64,000 nt of DNA. It comes from Chinchilla lanigera. Taxonomy: Eukaryota; Chordata; Mammalia; Rodentia; Chinchillidae. The number at the start of each line of letters is the position of its first letter. Position 1 is the first letter of the stretch. The notes beneath the pieces were generated by a model, which made no database searches, had not been told where the DNA came from, and saw nothing but the letters and a program-made list of their open reading frames with translations. Where the stretch lies: NCBI RefSeq assembly GCF_000276665.1, contig NW_004955446.1, positions 6,719,280 through 6,783,279 of the forward strand, in the 5' to 3' direction. Position numbers and translations under genes: made by a program. Positions 10,300-21,861 of the stretch are shown here, piece by piece.

Positions 10300-13200
10300 G
10301 GTCTCTAGTTGCATCCATTTACCTATAAAAGCCTCGAGATTATTTTTTTATAGCTGAGTAATACTCCATTGTATAAAAATACCACATCCTTTTCATCCAT
10401 TCCTCAGTTGAGGGGCATTTAGGTTGTTTCCAAGATTTAGCTATGACAAATTGTGCTGCTATAAATATAGATGCACATATATCACTGTGGTATGTTTTTA
10501 ATTCTTCTGGGAAAATACCCAGGAGGGGAACAGCTTGATTAAGTGGAACCTCTAATCCTAGTTTTGTGAGGAATCTCCATACTGATTTCCACAGTGGTTT
10601 CACCAATCTACACTCCCACCAGCAGTGAAGAAGAATTCCTTTTTCCCCACAGTCCCTCCAGGATTTCTTATTGGTTGATGATAATGGCCATTTTTTCTGG
10701 GGTCAGATGGAATCTCAGTGTAGTTTTAATTTGCATTTCTGGAATAACAAATAATGTTGAATATTTTTTCATATATTTATTTGCCATTTGTATTTCTTCA
10801 TCTAAGAAGTGTGTGTTCATCTCAGATGCCCATTTTTGGATTGAGTATTTGAGTTTTGGGGGCCTGAGTTTTTAAAATTATATGTTCTAGATAGAAGTCC
10901 TTTGTCTGAGGGATAATTGGCTAAAATTTTTTCTCAATTCATGAGTTTTCTTTTTACACTGTTGGTGATTTCTTTTGATGTGCAAAAACTTTTCAATAAG
11001 ATAAGATCCCAGTTGTTGATTCTGTGAGTATTTCCTGTTCAGTTTGGTTTTTGTTCATGAACTCTCTGCCTACTTCTATATCTTCAAGATTTCAAACTAT
11101 TTTCTCTTCCAGTAGATTTAGTGTTTCTGTTTTAATATTTAGATCTTTGATCCATTTTGACTTTAGTTTAGTGCATGGTGATAGATATGGTTCTAGTTTT
11201 AGTCTTCAGCATGAGGAAAGCCAGTTTTTCCAGCACCATGTATTGAAGAGGCTATCTTTCTTCCAGTGAACATGTTTGGTCCCTTTGTCAAAGATAAGGT
11301 GGCTGAATGTGTTTGTAGTTGTGTCTGTATCTTCTAATCTGTTCCATTGATCTTCAGGTCAGGTTTTTCTTGCCAGTACCATGCTGATGTTATCACAGTA
11401 GCTTTGTAGTATAATTTCAAGTCAGAGATTGTGATGCCACCTGCCTTTCCTTTATTTCCCAGGATTGCTTTTGCCATTCTAGGCCTCTTCTGGTTCTAGA
11501 TGATTTTGAGGAATATTTTCTCTACATTTGTGAGGTACACTAATGGTAATTTTAATTAGGGTTGCAATGAACCTATACAATCCTTTTTGGAGTATGGCCA
11601 TTTTCACAATGTTGGTTCTTCCTACCCATAAGCAAGGAATATCTTTCCATTTTCTGAAATCCTCTTAGATCTCTTTTTTCAGAGTGCTGTAATTTTTACT
11701 GCATAGATCTTGTACTTCCTTTGTTAGTTTGATTCCTAAGTATTTCATTTTTTTAGATGCTATTATAAAAGGTATGGTTTTCCTAATCTCTCTCTCAGTC
11801 TGTTTGTTGTTTGTGCATAGGAATGCTATTGATTTTTGAGTGTTGACTTTATATCTAGCTACACTACTGAATTTAGTTATTAAATCTAGAAATTTTTTGG
11901 TGGAATTTTTGGGATCTTCTATGTAAAGTATCATGTCATCTGTGAATAATGACAATTTCACTTCTTTCTTATCTTTATTCCTTTTATTTCTCTCCATTGT
12001 TTAATTGCTCTGGCTAATATTTCCAGAACTATGTTGAATAGGAGTGGTGACAGTGGACATCCTTATCTTGTTCCTGATTTTAAAGTGAAAGCTTTCAGTT
12101 TTTGTCCATTTAGTATGATATTGGATGTTAGTTTGTCATAGATGGCTTTTATCAGAGTAGGTAAAGACCATCTATTCCTATTTTCTATAGGGTTTGTTTT
12201 AATCATGAATGAGTGTTGGACTTTATCAAAAGCTTTTTCTGCATCTTTTGAGACGATTAAGTGAAGTCTGTCTTTGGCTCTAATGATATGGTGCATTACA
12301 TTAATTGATTTGTGTATGTTGAACCATCTCTGCATTCCTGGGATGAATCTCACTTGGTCATGATGTATAATCTTGATGATTTGCTACATTCTGTGTGTTA
12401 GTATTTTATTGAGAATTTTTGCATCTATATTCATTAAGGAGATTGGCCTGTAGTTCTCTTTTTTGGTTGGATCTTTCTCTGTTTTTTGTATCAGGGTAAT
12501 ACTGGCCTCCAGGAATGAGTTAAGGAGAATTCCTTCCCTTTCAATTTCGTTAAACACTTTGAGAAGAATTGGCATTGAATCTTCTCTAAATTTCCTGTAG
12601 AATTCAGCTGTGAATCCATCAGAACCTGGGCTTTTCTTTGTTGGTAAGTTTTTTATTACATTTTCAATTTCGTTGGCTAATATTGAGTTATTCAGGATTT
12701 TTATATCTTCTTGATTCAGCTTTGGTAATTCATATGTACCTGGGAATCTGTCCATTTCCTCTGTTTTCCATCCTGTGAAAGTAAAGATTTTTGAAGCAGG
12801 TATTGATGATCTGAATTTCTACATGATCTGCAGTAATTTCATCCTTTTCATTCCTTATTTCATGAATTTGAGTTTTTTCTTTCCTTTTTTTGATAAGGTT
12901 GGCTAGGGGTTTATCAATTTTATTTATTCTTTCAAAGAACCAACTCTTGCATTCATTAATTCTTTGTATTGTTTTCTTAGTCTCTTTTGTGTTAATTTCT
13001 GCTCTGATTCTTATAATTTCCTGCCTTCTTTGGGCTCTGTGTTTGTCTTGCTCTTCTTTTTCTAGAAGATTGAGGTGAAGCATAAGATTGTTTATTCATG
13101 TTCGTTCTATTTTCTGGATATGGGAATTCAGCACTATAAATTTCCCTCTGAGGACTACTTTCATTGCACCTGACAGGTTCCTGTAAGTTGTAACTGGATT

Positions 13201-13660
13201 TTCATTTGATTGTAAATATTGTTTAATTTCTTCTTTAATTTCACCTGTGACCCATTGGTTGTTCAGGAGGGTTTTATTTAATTTCCATGTGTTTATGGAG
13301 TTTTTGCAGATTTTTTTGTCATTTATTTCCAGTTCCAAGTAGATAGTGAACTTCTTTATCTCCTTTGATCATTCTTGGTTTGAAGTTCACATTGTCTGCA
13401 AACAGAATAGCTTCCTGCATTTTTTCTGGGTTCCTGTCACATGGAATATTGTTTTCCATCCTTTGACTTTCAGTCTATGAATTTACTTTTGAGTTAAATG
13501 TGTTTCTTGTATACAGCATACTGTTGAATTTTGTTTCTTGAACCATTCTGCCAGTCTGCTTCTTTTGATTGGTAAATTGAGACCATTTACATTGGTGGTT
13601 ATAACTGATATGTTTGGTTTATCTTTGTCATGTTATTTTCCTGATGTTGGTTCCTCCTTT
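10300..13660 (-). pseudogene. L1 ORF2 (endonuclease/reverse transcriptase), broken
   Basis: ORF2p normally nicks target DNA and reverse-transcribes L1 RNA. Reading the minus strand: 13620-13340 encodes the endonuclease start, with a VNGLNLPIKR stretch and the QETHL motif holding the catalytic Glu. Sequence then jumps from DKEVHY to the LEINDKK...NTWKLNKTLLNN linker at 13338, so the portion normally bearing the catalytic Asp, Asn, Asp and His is missing. 13083-12730 is the linker (SWFFERINKID). 12755-12384 begins the reverse transcriptase ([17 protein letters not shown]). 12353-12063 has [13 protein letters not shown], and 11997-11665 has FTDDM in place of the usual FADDM. 10606-10340 is the C-terminal region (WKQPKCPSTEEWMKRMW). 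These blocks lie in different frames, so no full protein can be made. Confidence 0.92.
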
Positions 13661-13719
13661 TTCCCTCTATTTAATTGCTTGCTCTGCTTGGTTATTATTT
13701 TCTATTGTTGTTCTTGAAA

Positions 13720-14621
13720 TTGTAATCATTTTTATCTCTTTCTAAAATACCTTTTAGTACTCTTTGTAGGGTTGGTTTTGTGTTCATGAATTTCTTCAGT
13801 TGTTCTTTATTGTGGAAATATTTCATTTCTCCATTAATTTTGAAGGATAGTTTTGTAGGGTACATCAACCTGGGTTGGAAGTTGTTTTCTTTCAGGATGC
13901 TGAATTTCTGGGATTTTGATCGCTATACATCTGGGTGTAGATTTATTTTGGTTATGGCTAATTGTAGTTCTATATGCTTCACTTGTCTGGCTGTCCAATT
14001 CTTTTTCCGTGCTTGGGAAATTTTCTGCTATTACTTTTGCAAATTAATTCTGTCTTTTTAGATCATTTGTGTTGACTCTTGCTGTTTCCTTGACACCTAT
14101 TAATTTTACCTTGTTTTTCTTTGCAGCTGTTGAATTGTTATTTCCTGGTTCCTTGGTATTTTTAAGAAATCCTTCCTTTCATGATCATTAGCTGCAATGC
14201 TGTCTTCAAGGTCTGAAAGTCTCTCTTCCCCTTCATTCAAGCAGTGTTATGAGTTTTCAATGGAATTTTTAAAATTTCTTGGATATCTGTTTGAATCTGT
14301 TTCATGCATTCTAATTCTTTTCTATATTGTTCATTCAAAGTTTTCACCATTTTTCTATGGGCCTCTGTTTTTTTTATCTACATCTGCTTCAGATGTGCTG
14401 AGCAATTCTTTCATTATTGTTGTCATTTTTGTTTTTATCTCAAAGATTATTTCTGATCTGATGTCTTCTATGGCCCAATTGAGTAATTTCTTTACTTCAG
14501 TTACTATCATTTCAGAAATTTCAAGTGTATGACTTCCAAGCTCTTTTGTGTCAATGTCTCCTAGACCTGTTCTGGGTAGGGTGGAGGTCTGAGATTGCAT
14601 TTTGCTCCTTTGTTTTGTCAT
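13720..14621 (-). pseudogene. L1 ORF1 (RNA-binding chaperone), degraded
   Basis: ORF1p coats L1 RNA as a trimer. The likely start is MTKQRSKMQSQT (ATG complement at 14619-14621). An in-frame ATG further upstream at 14690 lies in the duplicated 5' segment and is less likely. The N-terminal half gives an Ile/Glu/Lys-rich stretch (14532-14355) consistent with the coiled coil. The C-terminal end, near 13830-13740, reads NGEMKYFHNKEQLKKFMNTK, the conserved ORF1 C-terminal block. The frame is interrupted between these parts. Confidence 0.8.
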
Positions 14622-14644
14622 CTTTGAAGATCTGGAGGTTCCTT

Positions 14645-14694
14645 GGAGCTCAGTTTCACTCCCATGATAGGAGCTCAGTTTCACTCCCATGATA
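14645..14694 (-). repeat. 25-bp perfect tandem duplication
   Basis: A 25-base unit starting GGAGCTCAGTTTCACTCC occurs at 14645-14669 and again, identical, at 14670-14694. It lies just upstream of L1 ORF1, between ORF1 and the monomer array. Confidence 0.9.
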
Positions 14695-14727
14695 GGCTAC
14701 TCCTCCCATGGTAGGAGTAGCAGGGCA

Positions 14728-14998
14728 AGGACCTGAAGGTCCTTAGTGCTCAGAGTGGCCCCTGTGAGGGTGTGTGGGGGTGAGGGGCAGTTGCCGATGC
14801 TCCTGAAGCTTTCTGGGGCTCAGTTGGCTCCCACACTGATTGGGGAGGAATGTGGGTCGCTCATTGAGACTCCCAAAGCTGTCTGGGGCCCAGCCCAGCT
14901 CCCATGCCAGTGGGGGAATGGTGGGGGAACAGACACTGAGGCTCCTGAAGCTATCTGGGGCTCAGCTTGACCCTGCAAGGATGTGGGGAGGCCAGAAA
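14728..14998 (-). repeat. L1 5' monomer array (~70-bp units)
   Basis: Three clear units and a weaker fourth, each about 60-72 bases, begin CTCCTGAAGCTTTCTGGGGCTCAG (14799), CTCCCAAAGCTGTCTGGGGCCCAG (14869) and CTCCTGAAGCTATCTGGGGCTCAG (about 14941); the weaker one precedes 14799. The GC-rich array lies at the 5' end of the minus-strand L1. In rodent L1s such monomers act as the internal promoter; that role here is inferred from position. Confidence 0.75.
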
Positions 14999-15000
14999 CT

Positions 15001-15420
15001 TTTATCTTGATTGTCATTCTTCATCATGACCTGAAGAGCTACCTCATTCTATATAATAGCCCTATCTATCCTGTTGTGTGGGTACACCATTATTTAATTA
15101 AGCATTTCCCCTCATTGGTGGGCATCTAATTGTTTCTAATCTTTTACTGCTATATTTTAAAAACCATCATTATAAACTTTGGGGTTATTTCATTTTTCAC
15201 ATGTTCAAATATATCTAGAGATTAAATTCCCAGAAGAGAATCACTGGCTCTGGGAAAGGATGTGTACATTTGCCATTTTGACAACTATTATTACATCACC
15301 TTCCAAAAAGTTTACATCAATTATTTCTTCTGTATGAGAAGACTTTGTGTCCCATTCATTTAGCAGTACTTTAAATTTTTATCACATGTTGAGTAAAAGA
15401 TAAGGCATTTAACATTTGAA
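15001..15420 (-). mobile_element. Older L1M fragment (3' region)
   Basis: On the plus strand: GAGCTACCTCATTC...CCCCTCATTGGTGGGCATCTAATTGTTTCTAATCTTTTACTGC...AATTCCCAGAAGAGAATCACTGGCTC...CATTTGCCATTTTGACAAC. This is the antisense of an old L1 3' region. The younger L1 abuts it at about 15000. Confidence 0.6.
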
Positions 15421-15594
15421 ATGTATTTTCATTGTGGATTATGGGTTTTATAAAGTGTTCTTTGTCTCTTCTAATAGGTTCCTCCATGAATTTTATTTTC
15501 ACATTAGAATTGCAATGTTTACTTTATTGTTGTTTTATTTTTCTGAGAAATCTTTTTTCTGAGAAATCTTCATCCTCTTTAATTGATACACTAT

Positions 15595-15681
15595 TTTTAA
15601 TTTTTTTGGTACTGAGAATTGAGCTCAAGACCTTGAGCTTGCAAGGCAGGCACTTGTGCCACTAAACTATATCCCCAGCTG
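15595..15681 (-). mobile_element. ID SINE nested in L1M
   Basis: On the plus strand: T-run, GGTACTGAGAATTGAGCTCAAGACC, GCAAGGCAGGCACTTG, ATATCCCCAGC. This is a complemented ID element. Flanks resemble an imperfect target duplication (ACTATTTTTA before, TTATTTTTA after). It separates two pieces of old L1M. Confidence 0.8.
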
Positions 15682-15682
15682 G

Positions 15683-16810
15683 TATATTATTTTTAGAATA
15701 GTTTCAGACTTACAAAAAAATTGAACATAAAATGCAGGGTTCCCATATACCTCATTTCTACTCCAGCCCTCTCCAACTTACCCTTATTATTAGCATCTTG
15801 TATTCGTGTGGTAGATTTGTTATAATTAATAAACCAACTACATCATTATTAGCTAAAGTGCCTAGTTCATATTAAGGTACACTTTGGTGTTGTACGTTCT
15901 GTAGGTTTGGGCAAATGTGTAAATATCAGGTATCACCATTACAGTATCACACAAAGTAGCTTCACTGCTCTAAACATTCTGTCTCCATTTGTTTATCCCT
16001 TCCTCCCACCCACTTCCTTGAGAATTTCTGGTAATCACTGGTGTTTTTGCTGTGTCCACATTTTTGCCCCTTCAGAACATCATATAGTGGGATCATACAG
16101 TATGGAGCCTTTTCAAACTGGCTTCTTTTGCTTGGCATTATGCACTTTCATACCTTCGTGCTTTCTCATGACTTGATAGTTTGTTTCTTTTTAACACTGT
16201 ATAATATTCCATTGTCTAAATGTACTACAACTGGTTTATCCATATACCTATTGAGGCCTCTCTTGATTGCTCCCACTAAGGGCAGTTATGAATGAAGCTG
16301 GTATAAACATTCATGTGCAGGCTTTTATGTGGTTATAAATTTTCAACTCGTTTGGATGGCTAAGAACATGTTTGCTGGATCAGATAGTAGGGCTATGTTT
16401 AGCTTTCTGAGTAATCATCAAAGTGGCTTCCAAAGTGGCTATACCATTTTGAATTCTGAATGGCCTGAATGAGAGTTCCTGAATGAGAATTCACATTCTT
16501 GCCAGCATTTAGTGCTGTCAGTGTTTTGGATTTTAGCCCTGCTAATAAATATCCAGTAATATTTCATTTTAATTTGCTCTTCTCTAGTGACATAGAGAAT
16601 CTTTTCATATGCTTATTTATTGTCTGCTTTCTTTGGTGAGGTATTTATTCAGATGTCTTGTCTACTTTTAGCTAGGTTGTTCAGTATTTTCTTGTTGTTT
16701 AGTTTTAATATTTATTTTGATACTTTATCTGATATTTGTTTTGCAAATTTCTTTTTCCCAGGGGCTTGTCTTTAACTTACTCACTTTTAACTTGCAGTTC
16801 TCTTATGTGT
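15683..16810 (-). mobile_element. L1M fragment
   Basis: Long antisense match by eye to mammalian L1M 3' regions: TTTTTAGAATAGTTTCAGACTTAC, TATAATTAATAAACCAACTAC, GGGCAAATGTGTAA, CATATAGTGGGATCATACAGTATGGAGCC, TATAATATTCCATTGTCTAAATGTAC, TCTTCCAAAGTGGCT-like text and CAGTGTTTTGGATTTTAGCCC. Its 70-90-codon plus-strand frames are antisense artefacts. Confidence 0.75.
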
Positions 16811-17325
16811 GATGTTGAATATCCTTTCTTATTTTGTTCATTTTGTTTGCTTCTTTATTTGTTTTAAAATGCTTCCCTCTTCTCTCTCCAGGGTTCAGGA
16901 CTTATACCCTCTATCTCCCTTCTCTTCAGTGTCTTTTTTGCAAATTTGCAACCCTTATAATTTGCTGCCTCTGATAACAAGAGTTTCTGATATTAAAACA
17001 ATAGAATTTTTTATAATGTCCCTAGGAGCCTGATTCATGAGTCAAGTTCACAGGCCAAGGTAGGTATACTTTATGTATTTATTTAGGCCCCTCAAGAATC
17101 TTTACCATTTTCTAGTTTTGCCCTTTGTCAGAATATTCCAAGATGTCCAGCAAGCGAATTCCTAGTTCTGGTATTCCCTGCTGGGATATTTGAAGGCAAT
17201 CATAGGCTGGAGGCCTTGGTTGTAAGGGGCCTGTTGACCCACGTGTTACTGCACATATAAATATAATTGCCTTGCATACATGAAAATTTGTTCCCTCACT
17301 CCCCAAAGTAGCAGGATGAACTTAC

Positions 17326-17540
17326 ATTTCTGGAAAACATGAAACAACAATTCTCTGATGGTAGTTTCACATGCAGACTCAGTGAGACTCTTTTGCTTGC
17401 AATGCCTGGCTTTGCAGCTGAAGCTTCTCATGCATGCTTCGCAGCGAAGGTGATCATGGTGGTGGAAGCCCAGCAGCATCCCATAGATGGCAGTAAACAC
17501 ACTTTTTAACACTTGCCTTCCTCTCATTGGAAACAGTCTC
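17326..17540 (-). CDS. Candidate internal exon, product unrecognised
   Basis: A 215-base open segment on the minus strand. It is preceded by a polypyrimidine tract and acceptor (TTCATTTTCTTTCCCTGAAG, AG at 17542-17541) and followed by the strong donor AAAT|GTAAGT (GT at 17325-17324). An in-frame TGA lies immediately upstream of the acceptor AG, so the frame opens at the predicted splice site. The 71-codon product contains a hydrophobic stretch (SVFTAIYGMLLGF), a His-rich HHHDHL and five Cys within about 25 residues (CEACMRSFSCKARHC...C). Without splicing the frame runs to a stop near 17246. I recognise no family, no repeat and no partner exon. Chance, or a decayed exon, remains possible. Confidence 0.28.
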
Positions 17541-18495
17541 CTTCAGGGAAAGAAAATGAATGCTGAGACTGTGGAGTAATAATTAGCAAACAGACTCTAG
17601 TCATTTGAAAAATTGGCAAGAAGCCTTATTAAAGGAGGTAATAATAGTCATATTTTGCACTTCTAATAGGGTCTTTTATCTCTAGGCCTCCAAGAGCCTG
17701 TCTGAGTCATGTAGAGGAAGGAAAAAAGAAAAAGACAGAGCTGGGTCAGAAGTCAGGAAACATTGTCTCTGTTTGACATTCTGTGTGCCTCTCTCATTTC
17801 AAAGTGAAGGTAGAGTCCTCCCTCGCATTTAAATACCAGGAATTTATGCAGGTTAGAGAAGAAAAGGCCAGCAATGCACTGTGAGATAAACACACATTTC
17901 CAGGGTAATATGGAAAACATGTTTTTCTCAAAGGTGTTTTCCTGTGAAAATAACAATAGAACTTTAAATAATTTGCCTTCTATAAACACATGGACAGCAT
18001 TTCTATTCACAGTGCACTAGACAAATTGAGAAAGCATTTTTATATCTTCTTTTGGATAGCAATGCATAATTATCAGCATATCTTTGTATTTATTCCTATG
18101 AGGCCAGGCTAGATACTGCTGCAGATGGGTGTCAGTCCTGTGAACTCAGTATCATTCATTCATTATCTCTAAAAGTGGAGGTAGCAGAAAAAATAATTTC
18201 TAACACACATGCACAGCAAATGCCCTAAATCCACAAGTACAGCTGTTCTCCTTGTCCCACATTAAACCTGCATCTCCAGTTTCCCCAGAAACTCTAAATC
18301 TGCTGAAATCTTGAAGCATTAAAATTTTCCTTTATTATTGTCAAGGTTTAGCAACTTGACAACCTGAAGACAGGCACCCTAACTATTTGAGGGAACTTAA
18401 GTTTGAAAATAAAGTAGAGCAACTCTCCCTGGTGCATTGAAATTCACTTGGGATTTGGTAAGATGAACATTTTATGATAACCACTTTTTCGGTGG
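17541..18495. other. Single-copy sequence, nothing recognised
   Basis: A/T-rich single-copy sequence. If the exon at 17326-17540 is real, this would be its upstream intron. No second exon is identified. Confidence 0.4.
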
Positions 18496-18640
18496 CTGTG
18501 TTGCATTCACCTTGGTAAGTTAATTGACCTCTCTGTATATCAGCTCCTTCATTGTATGAATTCCTACTCTGCAAACGTTGTTTTAAGGATTAAAGGAGAC
18601 GATGAATATTAAGCATAGTGCATATTGCTCAATAGTTCTA
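18496..18640 (+). mobile_element. MIR SINE
   Basis: TTGGTAAGTTAATTGACCTCTCTGTATATCAGCTCCTTCATTGTATGAA, then AAGGATTAAAGGAGACGATGAATATTAAGCATAGTGC, follows the MIR core and 3' part (AAGTTACTTAACCTCTCTG...GGATTAAATGAG...AGCGC). Confidence 0.6.
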
Positions 18641-19515
18641 TAATCCCTACAGGTCATTAAGAAATATAAACATACACATGCAATAGATATAAGAGAGAGA
18701 CAGACAGACCAGATTTCTTTGGGGCTTTCCTATGCCTCAGAGAGTCAAGTAAATTTGTCAAATCCCCAAATTCTGAACACATCCTTCATAGCTCCTATAA
18801 ATTCATGACCTTATTTCCCATGGTTTTTTTTTTTTTCAATTTTAAACCCAAGACTCACAGATTAATTTGTGCCATGGCTGCTAGTACATAGACCTCAACT
18901 CCTTAGCCATTTTCCACATATAAAACCCCCAACCTCTCATAATAATACTATGCATCTGGTAACTGGAGCAGAGACTTGCATTTGATGAGAAATCATTGCC
19001 TTCTGTCATTTTGCTGGTTCTATCTCAGGCTTCTAGAAGTCTTCCAGCCATACAGGCCACCACATGATTTCACCCCATGCAGTTCCAAACCTGGGGGAGG
19101 GGAACCCAGTCTCTCCTCATCCTGTCTAACTACTTCCTGAGTGCCAAACGGTTTGACCTGGCCGGCATATTCCTTCCAACCTCCCTGGAATTTTAGAAAA
19201 TATAATTTCTTTTATCTTCCTACACCATGATTATTAATTTACTGTAATACTCAGTGTCAGCATTCTCATAGAGACTGTCATTCTTTTATTCTATACAACA
19301 ATTTCTTCTTATTTGTGTGTTGAGCATATATTAAAATACAGTAACATTATTTCCTACTCTAAGAGGCACTTCTATTTAAAAAGCTATTCCTTTTAAGGTT
19401 TATACAGGTTTTTCTTTTAGAATTGTAATATATTTGTATATAAAGTTTGTCCATTCACTGAATTCTTTGTCTGATTTATTTTCAGTTAGAGCACAAACTC
19501 GTGTTTTCTTGGTAA
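18641..19515. other. Single-copy sequence, nothing recognised
   Basis: Contains a short GA/CAGA run (18690-18706) and a T-run at 18824-18836. No gene or clear repeat. Confidence 0.4.
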
Positions 19516-20060
19516 GGATGTCACCAAACAGGGCCGGTTAGAGAAGGTCCACCAAAGAGATGAGGACCTCAACTCCTCCCAGCCAATGGGAAAGTTGTTG
19601 ATTCACTGATTCTTGTCATAGAAATGAATTTCAGGGCACATCAGTGTGAGAAATAGAAAGGTTTATTAGACGGAAAGAAGTATACACCCAGAGGGGAGTG
19701 TAGGTGCTCGCTGTAGTATAGGGTTGGGGGGCTTATGTGGTCTTGGAAGTATCCTCAGGATGAGTGATCTAAGATGTGTATTCGTACTGTCTGGCAGGCT
19801 ACCATTTGGTGGGCTAAGTTAGAATGCAAATCATCTGCATGTGTTTGAAGTTGAGAGATATGCAGCCCATTTAATAGTGCTGCTTCCTTGTGGAGGAAAG
19901 TCTGTGGGAGGAAAAGCCAGGCTTAGTACACAAGTGTAAAACGTCAGCCCAATTTATAAGCTTATCATAACTTTACAACCCTTAGGAATTTTTCTTTTTG
20001 GAGTTTCTAGGCAGGGAAAAAGGCATTGTAACCTTGGGTAATTTTGTGTCCTGCAGATAC
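19516..20060 (-). mobile_element. Possible LTR, antisense
   Basis: AAATAGAAAGGTTTATTAGACGG near 19650 looks like the complement of an LTR polyadenylation region. The surrounding 500 bases have a more even base composition than their AT-rich neighbours. I see no defined ends or target duplication, so this is tentative. Confidence 0.25.
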
Positions 20061-20850
20061 AGTTTTTCTTAAAAGTGTAATTTTTAAATGATCATATTCC
20101 TTGTCTTCTTCCTATCTTTCTTTGTTCTGTTGTACCTCAGTCCAAAGTCATCAGTAAGTATAACACTCGTGATGCTCTGCCATCTGGGAGTAGTGATTGC
20201 AGTGTATGGGGCAGCACTGAATGACCCCAGATTCTTGTGCATTTGGAGTTACTGTGTTTTGTTCTTTTTTCCCAATCTTTTGTCTCCTTGCCTCTTTTTG
20301 CGTAATCATTGTGTGCTATCTCCAGCAGTAATCCTTCCCTTGTAGTTTCCTTTTGCATCTTTCAATCTACTGATTGATAAAAACAAGGCAAACATTAAGA
20401 GTACTTTTAGTCAGCCACTGGTGAAGACTGTCTTGTAAGCACTCTACTGTGAGCAAAATGCATGAGATTTGACAAAAACTTTTTTTCTATAGGCTGCTCT
20501 GTGAGATTTGCTCAGCTTTCCTAGTTTTAGGCTGTTTTAGAATATTTAAATCCTAGAAAAAATTATTTGAGAGGAGTGGTGTAGTTGTATCACTGTCCAC
20601 TGGTCTCATTTTAAAACTCCATATTAGTAGCATCCTGGGGTGAGGTCTAGTTGGTGCACAAGGATAATATGTACCAGGGAGTACCTGCTTTGAGTGGTTG
20701 AGGTGGTGGTCAAATTGGTCATAAGCACATTCTGGGTGTCACCCTGGGACATACTGCTCTACAATTTGGGAATGTTTCAAGTATGAGAATCTGAAATTAA
20801 AGGATTTCCTATGAAAGTAGAAAGCATTCACTTATCAAAAGGGAATTATA

Positions 20851-20966
20851 TGCCAGGTATGGTGACACATGCCTAAACTCCCCACTATTTGGGAAACTGA
20901 GACAGAAGGACTGTGGTTTCAGGCCAGCCTTGGAAACAAGACAAGATCCAGTCTCAAACCAAACAG
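20851..20966 (+). mobile_element. B1-type SINE
   Basis: GCCAGGTATGGTGACACATGCCTAAACTCC, GGGAAACTGAGACAGAAGGA, TTCAGGCCAGCCTTGG, AAGATCCAGTCTCAAA: a B1 (7SL-derived) monomer in sense orientation with a short A-rich end. Flanks AAGGGAATTAT and AAGGAATTGAT suggest an imperfect target duplication. Confidence 0.8.
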
Positions 20967-21624
20967 AAGGAATTGATTGTTTATGTAATCAACAAGGTCA
21001 GATATTTCAGGTGATCAAATTATATTCCCATTTCTAGCTGTCCTGGTTCGCTCTAAGAAAAAGATGTTCCATTTTCCTTTCTCTACTTCACCTTTCTTTC
21101 TTTTCTCTCTCAGTTTTTTCATTATATACAAACCAATGTTTCTCTTTTTTCACTGATGGCAGCCCCAAACAAACAAATAAATGTTGAAAATACTTTTCAC
21201 TTAGACTGAGCCAAATGATTAATAAAATACTAATAGCAAGGAAACTTTTCTAATTTTGAGAGTAGCTATGATAAGAAAAAAACTGTTATCTCTTACAGGA
21301 TAATCTCAACATGATCATGTTTCTCCTGAATTTCATGTTATTAAAACTTGAAAATTAAGCCTTTTATGTAGTCTAGGAAGCATCTCTGATTTCTTTCTCA
21401 CAGTGAGAGAGTCACTGACAAGGACAGGTACACATGGCCAGCCACACATCTCTCTGACAGGTATAGAACTGAAAGTTGGTCAGATATTTTCTGGTTTTCG
21501 TGCTCAAGTCATGAGAGGTGGCTAGGTTAGGTGCCCATGTCTGTGCCAGCTTTGCATCATTCCGGAAAGATCCTTTTTTAAAAATCACACTTGTCTGTCT
21601 GTGCATTTCACTTAGGCACAGTGC
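20967..21624. other. Single-copy sequence, nothing recognised
   Basis: AT-rich, with a pyrimidine-rich patch at about 21070-21120. No gene or repeat is recognised. Confidence 0.4.
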
Positions 21625-21790
21625 CCTAGCATAACAAGTAAAATTTTGACTTTAGGCAAGTGACTTAAACAGCTTGTGCTGCAATTTGGTTATCTGTAGA
21701 TGGTAACAGTGTTTTCCTCATAGGATTGTGTTGAAGTTAATAGAATTGATAGATGTAACATGGAAGCACTGTGCTTATGTTTTGTATAGT
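21625..21790 (+). mobile_element. MIR SINE
   Basis: TTTAGGCAAGTGACTTAAACAGC...GGTTATCTGTAGATGGTAACAGTG...CTCATAGGATTGTGTTGAAGTTAATAGAATTGATAGATGTAA follows the MIR core and 3' sequence. Confidence 0.65.
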
Positions 21791-21861
21791 TTTCAGACTG
21801 TGGACAGGAGCTGTGAAAGATAAGACAGTGTAGACCATTATGTGAATTAAGGGCTTAGGTT

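Larger units (their letters stand above)
9640..15000 (-). mobile_element. Near full-length L1 retrotransposon, defective
   Basis: A minus-strand L1 in normal order: 5' region with ~70-bp tandem monomers (about 14728-14998), ORF1 (about 14621-13720), ORF2 (about 13660-10300) and a 3' UTR running to about 9640. ORF2 carries an endonuclease start, linker, reverse transcriptase and C-terminal region. It is dead: most of the endonuclease is deleted, ORF2 needs at least three frame changes, stops are present, and a 100-N gap interrupts the 3' UTR. L1 of this kind supplies the machinery that mobilises the ID and B1 SINEs of such genomes. The 5' monomer structure is known from rodent L1s; relating this copy to a named subfamily needs a database. 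Confidence 0.9.

Noticed and set aside
10594..11269. Plus-strand frames of 81-93 codons
   Set aside because: Antisense shadows of L1 ORF2.
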